A stretch of DNA of 64,000 nt, from the NCBI RefSeq assembly GCF_018860365.1, contig NZ_JAHKPO010000027.1:92179-156178 (forward strand). The letters are read 5' to 3'. Positions within the stretch are counted from its first letter, which is position 1. Every line of letters begins with the position of its first letter. Under the pieces are notes generated by a model. It made no database searches. It saw nothing but the letters and a program-made list of their open reading frames with translations, and was not told the origin of the DNA. This document shows, piece by piece, positions 1 to 9,159 of the stretch. The DNA is from Arenibacter algicola. Its GTDB lineage: Bacteria; Bacteroidota; Bacteroidia; Flavobacteriales; Flavobacteriaceae. Made by a program: the position numbers and the translations under genes.

Positions 1-421
1 TCCCAATATGTGCGGACAAGTCTTTCGTAGCCAATGTGCTAATACATAATTTTGGATAACCAAATGGTAAAACCTGCATAGCTTTTAGAGCTATAAAAGT
101 ACCGCCGCCGCCGCCCATGCCAATTACGGCATTCACTTTATTCTGGGAAAAAAGATCTTCAATTATACTTGCTGCACCAATTCCCATAACTTCAATAGCC
201 CTACCACGGTCTTTTTGGGCACGTAACCCGAATAATGTAATTCCACCTCTTTTGGCTACCTCTTCAGCCTCAAAATGTACAGGGAATAAGTCAGTAGAGC
301 CCATTACACCTGTATTTATGGTAACTACATTTACCCCGTGCTGTATTAAGCAAGTATATAGATATCCAAAATCCTCACCTTTGGTATCGAAGCAACCAAC
401 CATAATAATACTTCTTTCCAA
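1..421 (-). CDS. UPF0261 / Tm-1-like ATP-binding domain protein (N-terminal part)
   Basis: Only the first ~140 residues are inside the window; the rest runs off the left edge. The visible part reads MVGCFDTKGEDFGYLY near the N-terminus, then a GGGGGTF glycine-rich loop, both typical of the Tm-1-like/UPF0261 family, whose ATP-binding N-terminal domain is usually followed by a second domain. The biochemical role of bacterial members is not settled; they often sit beside a TIM-barrel phosphoenolpyruvate-hydrolase-type protein. The start is uncertain: a TTG at 421-419 gives LERSIIMVGCFDTKG, which fits family alignments better than the ATG at 403-401, and there is no clear ribosome binding site for either. 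It lies 55-73 bp behind the glycerate kinase on the same strand, so the two probably share a transcript. Confidence 0.75.
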   Translation of the reverse strand, partial: MERSIIMVGCFDTKGEDFGYLYTCLIQHGVNVVTINTGVMGSTDLFPVHFEAEEVAKRGGITLFGLRAQKDRGRAIEVMGIGAASIIEDLFSQNKVNAVIGMGGGGGTFIALKAMQVLPFGYPKLCISTLATKDLSAHIG

Positions 422-475
422 TGAAGATTGTTTATAGTGTTCCAAAGTCTTTGTTGTTATATAAATCCGTTGATC

Positions 476-1615
476 TTAATCCTTATTAAAACACATAATG
501 GCGGACATTACATTTTTGGTACAGTCCTGAATTAACACAGGGGCTTGGTTTATAGCCTCCTTTAAATCCATAGGTTGATTTACTATGGAAAATACGGCAC
601 TGACACCTATGTTATATATTTCTTCAATTCCCTCCCCTATTTTTCCAGTAAGCACAATTACAGGTACCTCATGTTTTTTTGCCATTGCAGCAATCCCTGA
701 AATAGTTTTGCCATGCAGGGTTTGTCCATCTATTTTACCTTCGCCGGTAAAGACCAGGTCGGCTTGTTTTATAAATTCTTTAATTTTTATGGTCTGTAGA
801 ATTAATTCTATTCCATTTACCAGTTTGCCGTTCAAAAATGCCATTAATCCGGCACCGGTGCCACCAGCAGCTCCTGCTCCGGGAATCTCGGAAACATCTA
901 TATTAAGGGTGGCCTTAATTTTATTGGCATAATGGGCAAGGTTACTATCCAAGAACTCCAAATCTTGCTTACTACCGCCTTTTTGGCCACCATAAACCAT
1001 GGAGGCACCATTTGCACCGGTAAGGGGATTGGATACATCACAGGCAACGATTACCTCGCAATTTTGAATTCTTTTATCAAAATTGGACAAGTCAATGCTC
1101 TTCAACCTTTCTAAACTTCCACCTCCCTCAGGAATCTCTTCACCATTATCATCCAAGAAGGTGGCTCCCAGTGCCCTGACCATTCCAGCTCCCCCATCAT
1201 TGGTGGCGCTTCCACCGATACCGATAATTATCTTATTACACCCCTTATTTAACGCATCCTTTATCAATTGTCCCGTACCAAAGGTTGTAGTTATAAGAGG
1301 GTTCTTTTCATGTTCTTTAAGCAATTCCAATCCAGATGCCTTGGCCATCTCAATAACGGCTGTTTTTCCATCCTTCAAAATACCGTATTCAGCTTTTAAT
1401 TGACGCATAAGGGGATCCATTGCGGAAACTGATATTCTACGGCCACCAACCCCATTTATAAGCGCTTCAAGTACGCCTTCACCCCCATCTGATATCGGGA
1501 TTTCAAAGATTTCTGCATTAGGTGTTATCTTTCGGATTCCTATGGCTATATGGGTGGCCACGTCCTGCGCCGATAAACATTCCTTAAAAGAATCAGGGGC
1601 TATTACGATTTTCAT
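476..1615 (-). CDS. Glycerate 2-kinase, GarK/GlxK family
   Basis: 379 residues, full length for the type I glycerate kinase family, which phosphorylates D-glycerate to 2-phosphoglycerate with ATP in the cytoplasm. Family signatures are the N-terminal MKIVIAPDSFKECLSA, the PISDGGEG segment near residue 43, the glycine-rich IGIGGSATNDGGAGM loop near residue 130, and the FTGEGKIDGQT segment near residue 290. It precedes the UPF0261 gene on the minus strand. The neighbouring plus-strand hydroxyacid dehydrogenase and HpcH/HpaI aldolase would produce glycerate from tartronate semialdehyde or hydroxypyruvate, so the kinase is the plausible last step of that route. The family assignment is firm; the pathway is inferred. 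Confidence 0.93.
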   Translation of the reverse strand: MKIVIAPDSFKECLSAQDVATHIAIGIRKITPNAEIFEIPISDGGEGVLEALINGVGGRRISVSAMDPLMRQLKAEYGILKDGKTAVIEMAKASGLELLKEHEKNPLITTTFGTGQLIKDALNKGCNKIIIGIGGSATNDGGAGMVRALGATFLDDNGEEIPEGGGSLERLKSIDLSNFDKRIQNCEVIVACDVSNPLTGANGASMVYGGQKGGSKQDLEFLDSNLAHYANKIKATLNIDVSEIPGAGAAGGTGAGLMAFLNGKLVNGIELILQTIKIKEFIKQADLVFTGEGKIDGQTLHGKTISGIAAMAKKHEVPVIVLTGKIGEGIEEIYNIGVSAVFSIVNQPMDLKEAINQAPVLIQDCTKNVMSAIMCFNKD

Positions 1616-1726
1616 TATATGCTGATTGGCTCCAGGTTATTTTTTTGACTCATAAATACAAGGGAATAATGTACAAAATATTGGCACGTGAAAAATTATA
1701 TCCATTTTTTTAAATATCAAGGCTTT

Positions 1727-2545
1727 CTAGTCCACATTCGATTTGGATTTTATAAAATCAACCAATAAAGGAAATGCCGGTCCCGTCATATTATGTCCGT
1801 AACCGTCCATTTCGTAAAGGGTAATGTCCTGATGGCCGGCAACTCTCATCATCCTATAGAAATAGGCATTCTCCTCATAACGCCCCAGCATCTCTTTTTC
1901 CCTATCTCCGGTAATTAATAAGGTAGGTGGTGCATTTTTTCTTACATGGTATAGGGGCGCTAGTTTGTCAATTATAGGTTGTTCTCCCGGAATACCTTGT
2001 TCCTTTCTTATCGTAAAATGGGTAATGGTATGACCACTAAAGGGCACTAGTCCTGCGACCAGATCGGAATCTAAATTGTATTTCTTAAGCCAGCTTTTAT
2101 CCATAACGGCCATTAAGGCCAAGTAACCTCCTGCTGAATGTCCGGAGACAAATATCTGACTGGGATCGCCATTATAACGATCAATATTTTTAAATACCCA
2201 AGCAATGGCTGCAGTAGCATCGGCAATACAGGTTTCGGCCTTTATATTTGGGGAAAGCCTATACCCTACTCCGACCACACAAAATCCTTTATCCTTTAAA
2301 GCAGATGGTATTTCCTTTTGACCAGCAGTTAAACCTCCTCCATGAAACCAGATAACCACCGGGACTTTGTGATCCCCTTCAGGATAATAGACATCCAACA
2401 GACTTTTTTCTTTCATATACGAAGTTTGATCTGCCGTTTGGGAATCGTAGTAATATACGTTTTCTACAGTCTTATAACTAAGGGCCTGAGCATTGGCATA
2501 CAGTGGCAATACTGCCACAAACATGTAAATTACTAGATTTCTCAT
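1727..2545 (-). CDS. Secreted alpha/beta hydrolase (esterase, BD-FAE/HSL-like)
   Basis: 272 residues with an N-terminal signal peptide (about residues 1-19, ending ANAQA). The fold is an esterase of the hormone-sensitive lipase/feruloyl esterase type. The oxyanion motif HGGG is near residue 68, the nucleophile elbow GHSAGG near residue 135, the acid lies in LLITGDREKE and the histidine in GYGHN near the C-terminus, so the triad is complete. Such enzymes remove acyl groups (acetyl, feruloyl) from polysaccharides or small esters in the periplasm. It sits upstream of the glycerate kinase on the same strand with a ~110 bp gap and may be part of the same sugar-use locus. Substrate is unknown. Confidence 0.85.
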   Translation of the reverse strand: MRNLVIYMFVAVLPLYANAQALSYKTVENVYYYDSQTADQTSYMKEKSLLDVYYPEGDHKVPVVIWFHGGGLTAGQKEIPSALKDKGFCVVGVGYRLSPNIKAETCIADATAAIAWVFKNIDRYNGDPSQIFVSGHSAGGYLALMAVMDKSWLKKYNLDSDLVAGLVPFSGHTITHFTIRKEQGIPGEQPIIDKLAPLYHVRKNAPPTLLITGDREKEMLGRYEENAYFYRMMRVAGHQDITLYEMDGYGHNMTGPAFPLLVDFIKSKSNVD

Positions 2546-3218
2546 GGCTTAACTTCAGTTTAGGTTGGTTATTGGTTATGAATATTCCTCTAATATCATA
2601 AAAACAGATTAAAAAAATTATCCTTTTCTCTGTAAATAACAATAATAGATTCAGAATTGATACTTTTTGGACCGGAAATGAATCATTTTGAAGTAATTCA
2701 AGATTGTAAGGTGTTATACCTATAGGAATAAACGAATTGATTAAACCTTGTGGCGTGCAAGCCCATCATCGATTATATAGCGGGAAAGTCAATATTTAAT
2801 CTGAATTGGATAAAATATAGGCTAGTATACCCTCACTATATATTTTATATTTGTAGGAAACACAGGGTGTTCTTTGATAGGTTCGTTGTATTGATTAGGC
2901 TTAAATAAGACTAAAAAAAGTGTAATTAGTGCAGGCAACAATTTAATCATCCTTGACCTTTGGCTGTATATTTTATTGGACAATTGGTGGGCGTTTCGGT
3001 AAATACGCTTGTATCGTACAAAAAATAATATTATTTAATAAAATAATTAATAACCAGTTATTTGGTTCTATTTACCTAAAGGTATAGTTTATATCAAAAT
3101 TGGTTGTTGGGCGGAAATAAAAAGTAATTTCTCTCCTAACTTTAGGTGCAATAAAAAGCTTTGGGACCATTTTTGTGAAGTAATAATTATCGATAATAAA
3201 TTAATTAGTGAATAAGAT
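2546..3218. other. Gene-free divergent intergenic region
   Basis: 673 bp between the divergent esterase and dehydrogenase genes. No convincing coding frame, tRNA or terminator is visible. One octamer fits the Bacteroidota -7 box (TATATTTG, 2846-2853) but lacks a properly spaced TTG. A near-match TAACTTTA at 3137-3144 lies 75 bp before the dehydrogenase start. The region probably holds both divergent promoters and any operator for the catabolic block, but none can be fixed from sequence alone. Confidence 0.5.
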
Positions 3219-4184
3219 ATGAAAATTGTTATTCTAGACGGATACACTTTAAACCCAGGAGATCTTAGTTGGGAGAAGCTTAAAAAATATGGAGAACTTA
3301 CTATCTATGACCGAACGGAATACGAAAACGGTAAAATTATTGAAGCCATAGGAAATGCAGAGATTATTTTTACCAACAAAACACCTTTGCCCAAAGAGGT
3401 TTTGGATAAAGTACCTTCGTTAAAATATATTGGGGTGTTGGCCACAGGCTACAATGTCGTTGATGTGGATGCCGCCAAAGAATTAGGTATTGTGGTCACT
3501 AATGTACCCAGTTATGGAACAACGGCAGTGGCGCAGATGACCATGGCCCTCCTCTTGGAAATGTGCCATCATGTAGGAGATCATAATCGTGCCGTTAAGG
3601 AAGGAGAATGGTCCAAGAGCAAGGACTTTTGTTTCTGGAACTATCCGCTTATAGAATTGGATGGCAAAACAATGGGCATTATCGGTTTTGGGAGAATAGG
3701 ACAAGCTTCGGCCAAATTGGCCCAGGCATTTGGAATGAATATTTTGACTTCTGGGAGTAGAAAGAAACCTGAACTGGAGAGCAACACGTGTAAACAGGTC
3801 GATATGGATGAACTCTTGGCTAAATCGGATGTAATAAGTTTACATTGTCCACTTACCCCGGAAACCGAAGGTATTATAAACACTTCCAATATTTCTAAAA
3901 TGAAGGACGGAGCCATGATTGTAAATACCTCTCGCGGACAATTGATCGTTGAGCAAGATTTAAAAGAAGCTTTGGACAATGGAAAATTGGCCGGTGCGGC
4001 CCTAGATGTAGTTTCTAAAGAGCCTATTGATAGGGACAATCCATTACTAAAAGCCAGTAACTGTATCATAACCCCGCACATTGCTTGGGCCCCAAAAGAG
4101 TCGAGGAATAGATTGTTGAATACGGCCCTTGAAAATTTAGAAGCTTTTATAAAGGGGAACCCGATAAATGTGGTAAATAATTAA
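3219..4184 (+). CDS. D-2-hydroxyacid dehydrogenase (hydroxypyruvate/glyoxylate reductase-like)
   Basis: 321 residues, full length for the D-isomer-specific 2-hydroxyacid dehydrogenases, which reduce 2-oxoacids such as hydroxypyruvate with NAD(P)H. The Rossmann motif GFGRIG is near residue 155 in MGIIGFGRIGQASAKLA. The catalytic arginine lies in NTSRGQLI near residue 235, the glutamate in SKEPIDRDNPL and the histidine in ITPHIAWAP near residue 288. It leads a plus-strand set with an HpcH/HpaI aldolase 38 bp downstream, and the divergent glycerate kinase would use its likely product D-glycerate. Closest named relatives are glycerate dehydrogenase and glyoxylate reductase; exact substrate is inferred from context. 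Confidence 0.88.
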   Translation: MKIVILDGYTLNPGDLSWEKLKKYGELTIYDRTEYENGKIIEAIGNAEIIFTNKTPLPKEVLDKVPSLKYIGVLATGYNVVDVDAAKELGIVVTNVPSYGTTAVAQMTMALLLEMCHHVGDHNRAVKEGEWSKSKDFCFWNYPLIELDGKTMGIIGFGRIGQASAKLAQAFGMNILTSGSRKKPELESNTCKQVDMDELLAKSDVISLHCPLTPETEGIINTSNISKMKDGAMIVNTSRGQLIVEQDLKEALDNGKLAGAALDVVSKEPIDRDNPLLKASNCIITPHIAWAPKESRNRLLNTALENLEAFIKGNPINVVNN

Positions 4185-4222
4185 TCATATATCACTGTAC
4201 AAGGAACACTAAATACTAACCA

Positions 4223-5035
4223 ATGCCATTTAACCTCAAACAAAAACTAAGCAACAACCAAAATATCTACGGGACCTGTATTCTGTCTACTTCCCCTATT
4301 TGGTCCAAGGTAGTAAAGGGCACTGGCTTGGATTTTGTTTTTCTGGATACCGAACATGTTCCCTTGGACAGAACGGAGCTTACCTTTCTATGTCAGGTGT
4401 ATAGCGCTCATGGTATGGATCCAATTGTTCGTATACCAAGTCCTGACCCCTATGCGGCATGTATGGCCAAAGATGCAGGGGCTGTTGGGGTCCTGGCCCC
4501 ATATATCGAAAATATAGGTCAAGTACAACAAATAGTAGGTGCTACCAAATATAGACCCTTGAAGGGTGAGCGACTTCAAAATGTGCTTACCGGAAAGGAA
4601 GAATTATCAACAGTATTAAAATCTTATTTGCAGAACTTCAATCAGGACAGTTTGTGTTTGATAAACATAGAGAGTACCATAGCGGTTCAGAGATTGGACG
4701 AGCTTCTTAGTGTACCTGGTTTGGACGGCATCGTTATAGGTCCTCATGATCTTTCCATAAATATGGGTCTACCGGAACAATATGATCACCCCGATTTTGA
4801 AAAGGCGGTGAAAGAAATAATACACAAGGCAAGGGGAAAAGGGCTTGCTGCAGGAATACATTTTCCCGCCCATCCGGAGTATCAGATAAAATATGTCAAG
4901 GAAGGTGCCAATATTGTTTTGCACAGTTCGGATATGCGACTTTTTAGTCAAAAACTTTCTGAGGATCTTAATAACATTAAAAAGGCAGTAGGCGATAGCC
5001 ACAATTTGTCAGCCGGCAGCGAGTTGGCCATATAA
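4223..5035 (+). CDS. HpcH/HpaI aldolase family protein
   Basis: 270 residues, a class II, metal-dependent aldolase of the HpaI/GarL/RhmA type. These cleave 2-keto-3-deoxy acids to pyruvate plus an aldehyde; GarL gives tartronate semialdehyde. Visible signatures are FVFLDTEHVPLD near residue 38 with the conserved acidic and histidine residues, a metal-binding glutamate in INIESTIAVQRLDEL and the metal-binding aspartate in DGIVIGPHDLS. It follows the hydroxyacid dehydrogenase by 38 bp, so pyruvate plus a reducible aldehyde or ketoacid would be handed to that enzyme and then to glycerate kinase. The precise substrate (glucarate-derived or other) cannot be read from sequence. Confidence 0.87.
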   Translation: MPFNLKQKLSNNQNIYGTCILSTSPIWSKVVKGTGLDFVFLDTEHVPLDRTELTFLCQVYSAHGMDPIVRIPSPDPYAACMAKDAGAVGVLAPYIENIGQVQQIVGATKYRPLKGERLQNVLTGKEELSTVLKSYLQNFNQDSLCLINIESTIAVQRLDELLSVPGLDGIVIGPHDLSINMGLPEQYDHPDFEKAVKEIIHKARGKGLAAGIHFPAHPEYQIKYVKEGANIVLHSSDMRLFSQKLSEDLNNIKKAVGDSHNLSAGSELAI

Positions 5036-5090
5036 CAATACAGTTAACATGTGTTAAATGTCTTATAATTAGATAATTAAATTAATTTAT

Positions 5091-7535
5091 ATGAACAGAA
5101 TTTTTAAACTATCCGCATTCTTAATTCTGTTTGTTTTCATTAATCCATCTGTCCTTTTTGGACAAATGATCGATTTGGGCAAGGCTAAAATAATCAGCTT
5201 GGAAAAGAAGGATCCCCTGGTCCTAAATGCCATCACTATTTTACAGGAGGAAATAAGCAAAAGGAGTAGCATTGCATTGTCTAAGGGAAATAAAATACCG
5301 AAACAAGCCCAAAGTGCTATTGTTATTGGACTTGAAAAGGAACTTGATAAATTACCATTAGGATACAGGCAGTACCTGGCCACTATGCCAGAAATAAAGG
5401 CGGAAGGTTATAAAATAGTAGTAGTTCCCAAAAGAAATGTAGTCCTCGTGGTAGGGAAGGATTCCAGAGGTGTGCTATATGGGGTCGGAAAGCTTTTAAG
5501 AAAATTGGAGATATCCCAGGGACAAATTTTTCTGCCTTCTGGTCTGAATATAGCTTCCAGTCCGGCCTTTCCAATACGGGGTCACCAATTGGGATATAGA
5601 CCAAAGACCAATTCCTATGACGCATTTTCTGTGGAACAATTCGATAATTATATAAGGGATCTGGCAATATTTGGAGCAAATAGTATTGAAATAATGCCTC
5701 CCCGCACCGATGATGACTTCACTAGTGTACATATGAAGATCCCGGCAATTGAAATGATAGCGGAACAATCTAAAATCTGTGATAAATATGGCATGGATGT
5801 TTGGATGTGGTATCCCAATTTAGGGTCGGACTATACAAGTCCCGATTCCTTGAGGTTGGAAATTGAGGAGCGCCGCCAGGTATTCAAAGCCGTGCCCAGA
5901 TTGGATGCCCTATTTGTCCCGGGTGGGGATCCCGGGGATCTGGAGCCGGATGAATTGTTCAATTGGCTGGAAAAGGAAGCCCAAGTGCTGCACGAATACC
6001 ATCCAAATGCCAAAATATGGGTTTCTCCTCAGGTTTTTAGGCCCACCAATGCCTGGTTCGAAAGCTTTTATGAGCATGTAAACAAAGAGTACCCTTGGTT
6101 TGGTGGTATTGTATTTGGACCGTGGATAAAAACGCCGTTCAAAGAAATTAGGGAGCGCCTAAATCCGGGAATTCCTATAAGAAGATACCCGGATATAACC
6201 CATAGTCTGAGCAGTCAATATCCTATACCACATTGGGATTTGGCCTATGCCATTACCCTAGGGAGGGAGTGTATTAATCCTAGGCCTAATGACCAAAAAA
6301 TAATCCATAATGCCTTTGACCAATATGCACAGGGAAGTATAAGTTATTCCGAAGGTACCAATGATGATGTAAATAAAATGATATGGAGCGACCAGGATTG
6401 GGACCCCGAAACACCTGTTATGGAAACTTTACGGGATTATGCGCGCTATTTTATTGGTCCTAAATATACTGAGACTGTGTCCCAAGGATTAAAGGCCTTG
6501 GAAAGAAACCTTCAAGGTCCCCTACTTACCAACGATGGTGTAATTAGAACCTTGCAGCAGTGGCAGGATCTGGAAAAAAATGCAACAAAGGAAGTTTTGG
6601 GTAATTTTCGTTTCCAAATGGGACTCATAAGAGCTTATTTCGACGCTTATCAATACAGAAGGTTGATTTATGAGACAGAATTGGAAATGAAGGCGAGGGA
6701 AATATTGTCTGCTGCTAAATCTTTGGGGCCAGTTAAAGCAATGGAGGAAGCCAAGGCGACCTTATATATGGCGAAGTTGCAACCTGTTATGCCCGAATGG
6801 AAAAATAGATGCCATACCTTGGCCGATGATCTATTTGAAAGTATAGGCGCCCAATTAACGGTAGAAAAACACTTTGCCGCTGCTGGGCGAGGAAATTTTA
6901 TAGATAATATTGATGTTCCCTTGAACGATGGTATGTGGCTGTTGGACCAGCTTTCCATAATCGAAAAGCACGGGGATGAAGCCGATAAATTACAAGCAAT
7001 AGCCAATTTATTGGAGCGGAATAACCCGGGTCCCGGTGGATATTATGATAATTTTGGGACAGCAGGAAGTTGGAACAGGGTAGTTTCCAATTATAGCTAT
7101 GAAGAAGACCCAGGTGGGTTGAAATCGCCAAGGGTCGGTTTTGGGGTTGGCCTGAGAGGTGAAGAATGGGTACACGAGATAACGGCGGTAGGCTTTGACG
7201 GCCATACTACTCCCCTATCTTGGATGAACCAAGTTACGGCCCTATATGACGAACCTTTAAAAATGGTGTACCCCGATTTGGATCCCAATGGCTCCTATTT
7301 AATTAAGGTAGGTTATACAGGGCGATTTCGTTCAAAAATTAAATTGATGGCAGAGAACATAATGATACACGACTACATCACCACCGGAGACCAGCCCATA
7401 TACGAGTTTAAAGTTCCTGCCAATGCTTTAGAGGACGGAATTCTGGAACTGGAATGGAGCTGTGGAGAGGGGGAACGGGGATCCCAAGTTTCCGAAGTTT
7501 GGATTATAAACCAAGATGAATTAAAGAAAAAGTAA
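5091..7535 (+). CDS. Secreted glycoside-hydrolase-like protein (GH20/GH67-type N-domain plus barrel)
   Basis: 814 residues with a signal peptide (1 to about 24, LFG then Q). Residues ~25-155 look like the small alpha/beta domain that precedes the barrel in GH20 hexosaminidases and GH67/GH84-type enzymes, ending in SRGVLYGVGKLLR. From residue ~162 (RGHQLGYRPKTNSYDAF) a TIM-barrel-like region follows, with acidic, aromatic-rich segments such as IEIMPPRTDDD, MDVWMWYPN and FVPGGDPGD. The C-terminal ~150 residues look like beta-sandwich. No family can be named with confidence and the catalytic pair is not assigned. Placement after the aldolase and before a metallophosphoesterase suggests a periplasmic glycan step feeding this locus. 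Confidence 0.65.
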   Translation: MNRIFKLSAFLILFVFINPSVLFGQMIDLGKAKIISLEKKDPLVLNAITILQEEISKRSSIALSKGNKIPKQAQSAIVIGLEKELDKLPLGYRQYLATMPEIKAEGYKIVVVPKRNVVLVVGKDSRGVLYGVGKLLRKLEISQGQIFLPSGLNIASSPAFPIRGHQLGYRPKTNSYDAFSVEQFDNYIRDLAIFGANSIEIMPPRTDDDFTSVHMKIPAIEMIAEQSKICDKYGMDVWMWYPNLGSDYTSPDSLRLEIEERRQVFKAVPRLDALFVPGGDPGDLEPDELFNWLEKEAQVLHEYHPNAKIWVSPQVFRPTNAWFESFYEHVNKEYPWFGGIVFGPWIKTPFKEIRERLNPGIPIRRYPDITHSLSSQYPIPHWDLAYAITLGRECINPRPNDQKIIHNAFDQYAQGSISYSEGTNDDVNKMIWSDQDWDPETPVMETLRDYARYFIGPKYTETVSQGLKALERNLQGPLLTNDGVIRTLQQWQDLEKNATKEVLGNFRFQMGLIRAYFDAYQYRRLIYETELEMKAREILSAAKSLGPVKAMEEAKATLYMAKLQPVMPEWKNRCHTLADDLFESIGAQLTVEKHFAAAGRGNFIDNIDVPLNDGMWLLDQLSIIEKHGDEADKLQAIANLLERNNPGPGGYYDNFGTAGSWNRVVSNYSYEEDPGGLKSPRVGFGVGLRGEEWVHEITAVGFDGHTTPLSWMNQVTALYDEPLKMVYPDLDPNGSYLIKVGYTGRFRSKIKLMAENIMIHDYITTGDQPIYEFKVPANALEDGILELEWSCGEGERGSQVSEVWIINQDELKKK

Positions 7536-7538
7536 GTC

Positions 7539-8501
7539 ATGGAGGACAAAAAGAAAAACATGGATGGCAGAAGAAAGTTCTTGCTTCAATCGGGCTTGGC
7601 TGCTGTAGCCATACCCTTTACACAGATGTCCTGTGAAAGTTCAAAGGAAAAGCAAGTAATAAAAGAAAATGAGGATGCGTTTGAATTTGCTTTTCTAACG
7701 GATATACACATAAAACCGGAAATGAATGCACCCAAAGGGTTTCAAATGGCCATAGACAAGGTAAATGAATTGAATCCAGATTTTGTAATTACAGGAGGGG
7801 ATCTTGTATATGACACCATGCGCGGTAACTATGAACAAAGTGAATCATTGTTCACCCTCTATAAAGAGATGAGCAAGGGCTTTAATATGCCAGTTTATAA
7901 CTGTATCGGCAATCACGATCTTTTTGCTATCTATGAGGAAAGTCCGGAATCTGAAGATCATCCCGATTATAAATACGGAATGTGGGAAAGACATTTTGGG
8001 GATACTTACTACTCGTTTGATCATAAAGGCTGGCATTTTATAACCTTGAACTCCTTGGATGTAACCGAAAAAAAAAGATATCAGGGTATCTTTCATGAAG
8101 AACAGTTGGCATGGTTAAAGGCGGATATAGCAAAAGTGGATAAAAACATCCCCATTATCATTACTACCCATATACCTATGATATGCACCTATTCCCAACT
8201 AAACGGCAGCGATGGTAGTAGAACGGTCAACAATGCTTCCGATGTATTTAAGATATTGGAAGGCCATAATTTAAAACTGGTTCTACAAGGTCATATTCAT
8301 TGGAAGGAATACGGATTCATTAATGACCGATTTCATTTTTTAACGGGAGGCTCCATTGCAGGGAACGGTTGGAAAGGAAGAAGGCACAATACCAAGGAAG
8401 GCTTTGTTAAAATTAAGATAAGTGGAAACGATTTTTCATGGGAATATGTGGATCATGGTTGGGAAGCCGAAAGACTTAAATTAGCGGAAAACAATATTTA
8501 A
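7539..8501 (+). CDS. Metallophosphoesterase, calcineurin-like lipoprotein
   Basis: 320 residues. All five metal-site blocks of calcineurin-like phosphoesterases are present in order: FLTDIHI (~49), GGDLVYD (~86), GNHD (~123), TTHIP (~210) and LQGHIHW (~250). The N-terminus has a twin-arginine-like stretch, RRKFLLQSGLAAVAIPF, followed by a lipobox-like QMSC, so the protein is probably exported folded and lipid-anchored. It starts 3 bp after the glycosidase-like gene stop, indicating one transcript. The second Met at 7560, just before the twin arginine, is an alternative start. The substrate may be a phosphorylated sugar or phosphodiester; this is inferred only from context. Confidence 0.88.
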   Translation: MEDKKKNMDGRRKFLLQSGLAAVAIPFTQMSCESSKEKQVIKENEDAFEFAFLTDIHIKPEMNAPKGFQMAIDKVNELNPDFVITGGDLVYDTMRGNYEQSESLFTLYKEMSKGFNMPVYNCIGNHDLFAIYEESPESEDHPDYKYGMWERHFGDTYYSFDHKGWHFITLNSLDVTEKKRYQGIFHEEQLAWLKADIAKVDKNIPIIITTHIPMICTYSQLNGSDGSRTVNNASDVFKILEGHNLKLVLQGHIHWKEYGFINDRFHFLTGGSIAGNGWKGRRHNTKEGFVKIKISGNDFSWEYVDHGWEAERLKLAENNI

Positions 8502-8551
8502 TATTTAAAAATGTTTGCTAAATTGGTTGCATTTTGAGGCAAAATATCAAA

Positions 8552-9064
8552 ATGAAGATTAGAACAAATACGGATTTTATTACTATTATTGAAGAGGTCT
8601 ATACACCTTGCGGCCTAACGGTATCAAACTATGTACTGGATAAGGAAAGTAAAGAATATGAAGCCTCCTCATTTCAATTGAATGGGTTACGGGTTATATC
8701 AAGAAAGGCTAAAATCACTCCAAAAAAAATAGGACAATTCGTAACCTTGTGGAAAAGAAATGCAATTGGCGAAACCACGCCATATGATGAATCCGATAAG
8801 GTAGATTTATTCGTAATAAATATTCAAGAAGGACCACATACAGGTCAATTTATATTTCCTAAAGCCGCCCTAATACAAAAAGGAATAGTATCCCATTATA
8901 AAAAAGAAGGGAAACGAGGTTTTCGGGTTTACCCCCCTTGGTCCCGACCTACCAATAAAACAGCACAATCTACCCAAAAATGGCAATTGGAATATTTTTT
9001 GGAGTTAAGGCAACACTCAAAAACGGACCTCGACAAAGCTAAAGTCCTTTATCTACTTAAGTAA
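8552..9064 (+). CDS. mepB: MepB family protein
   Basis: About 170 residues from the ATG at 8552; a TTG 18 bp earlier would add six residues and is less likely. The sequence matches the MepB family in length and blocks: SSFQLNGLRVISRKAKITPKKIGQFVTLWKR, then DLFVINIQEGPHTGQFIFPKAALIQKGI, then GKRGFRVYPPW. In Staphylococcus aureus mepB lies in the mepRAB multidrug-efflux operon but its biochemical role is unknown. No MepA or MepR is near this copy, so it gives no evidence of drug efflux here. It is 50 bp behind the metallophosphoesterase and converges on the ABC permease. Confidence 0.85.
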   Translation: MKIRTNTDFITIIEEVYTPCGLTVSNYVLDKESKEYEASSFQLNGLRVISRKAKITPKKIGQFVTLWKRNAIGETTPYDESDKVDLFVINIQEGPHTGQFIFPKAALIQKGIVSHYKKEGKRGFRVYPPWSRPTNKTAQSTQKWQLEYFLELRQHSKTDLDKAKVLYLLK

Positions 9065-9123
9065 AAATAATTAAGGGATAAACTGGCTGTTGTTTTCTTT
9101 GGTCATCTCCCTCTTAATTATTT
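9065..9123. terminator. Inverted repeat between convergent genes, possible terminator
   Basis: An 11-base arm AAATAATTAAG (9065-9075) is matched exactly by CTTAATTATTT (9113-9123), separated by 37 bases. It lies between the convergent mepB and ABC permease genes. The stem is AT-rich and the loop large, so its strength as a terminator is doubtful. Confidence 0.35.
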
Positions 9124-9159
9124 AATTTAAACAGAATACATAGATCGTAAAGATTTTCG

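Noticed and set aside
2846-2853. TATATTTG as a promoter for the dehydrogenase gene
   Set aside because: It has no correctly spaced TTG and lies ~365 bp from the start codon, so chance is likely in AT-rich DNA.
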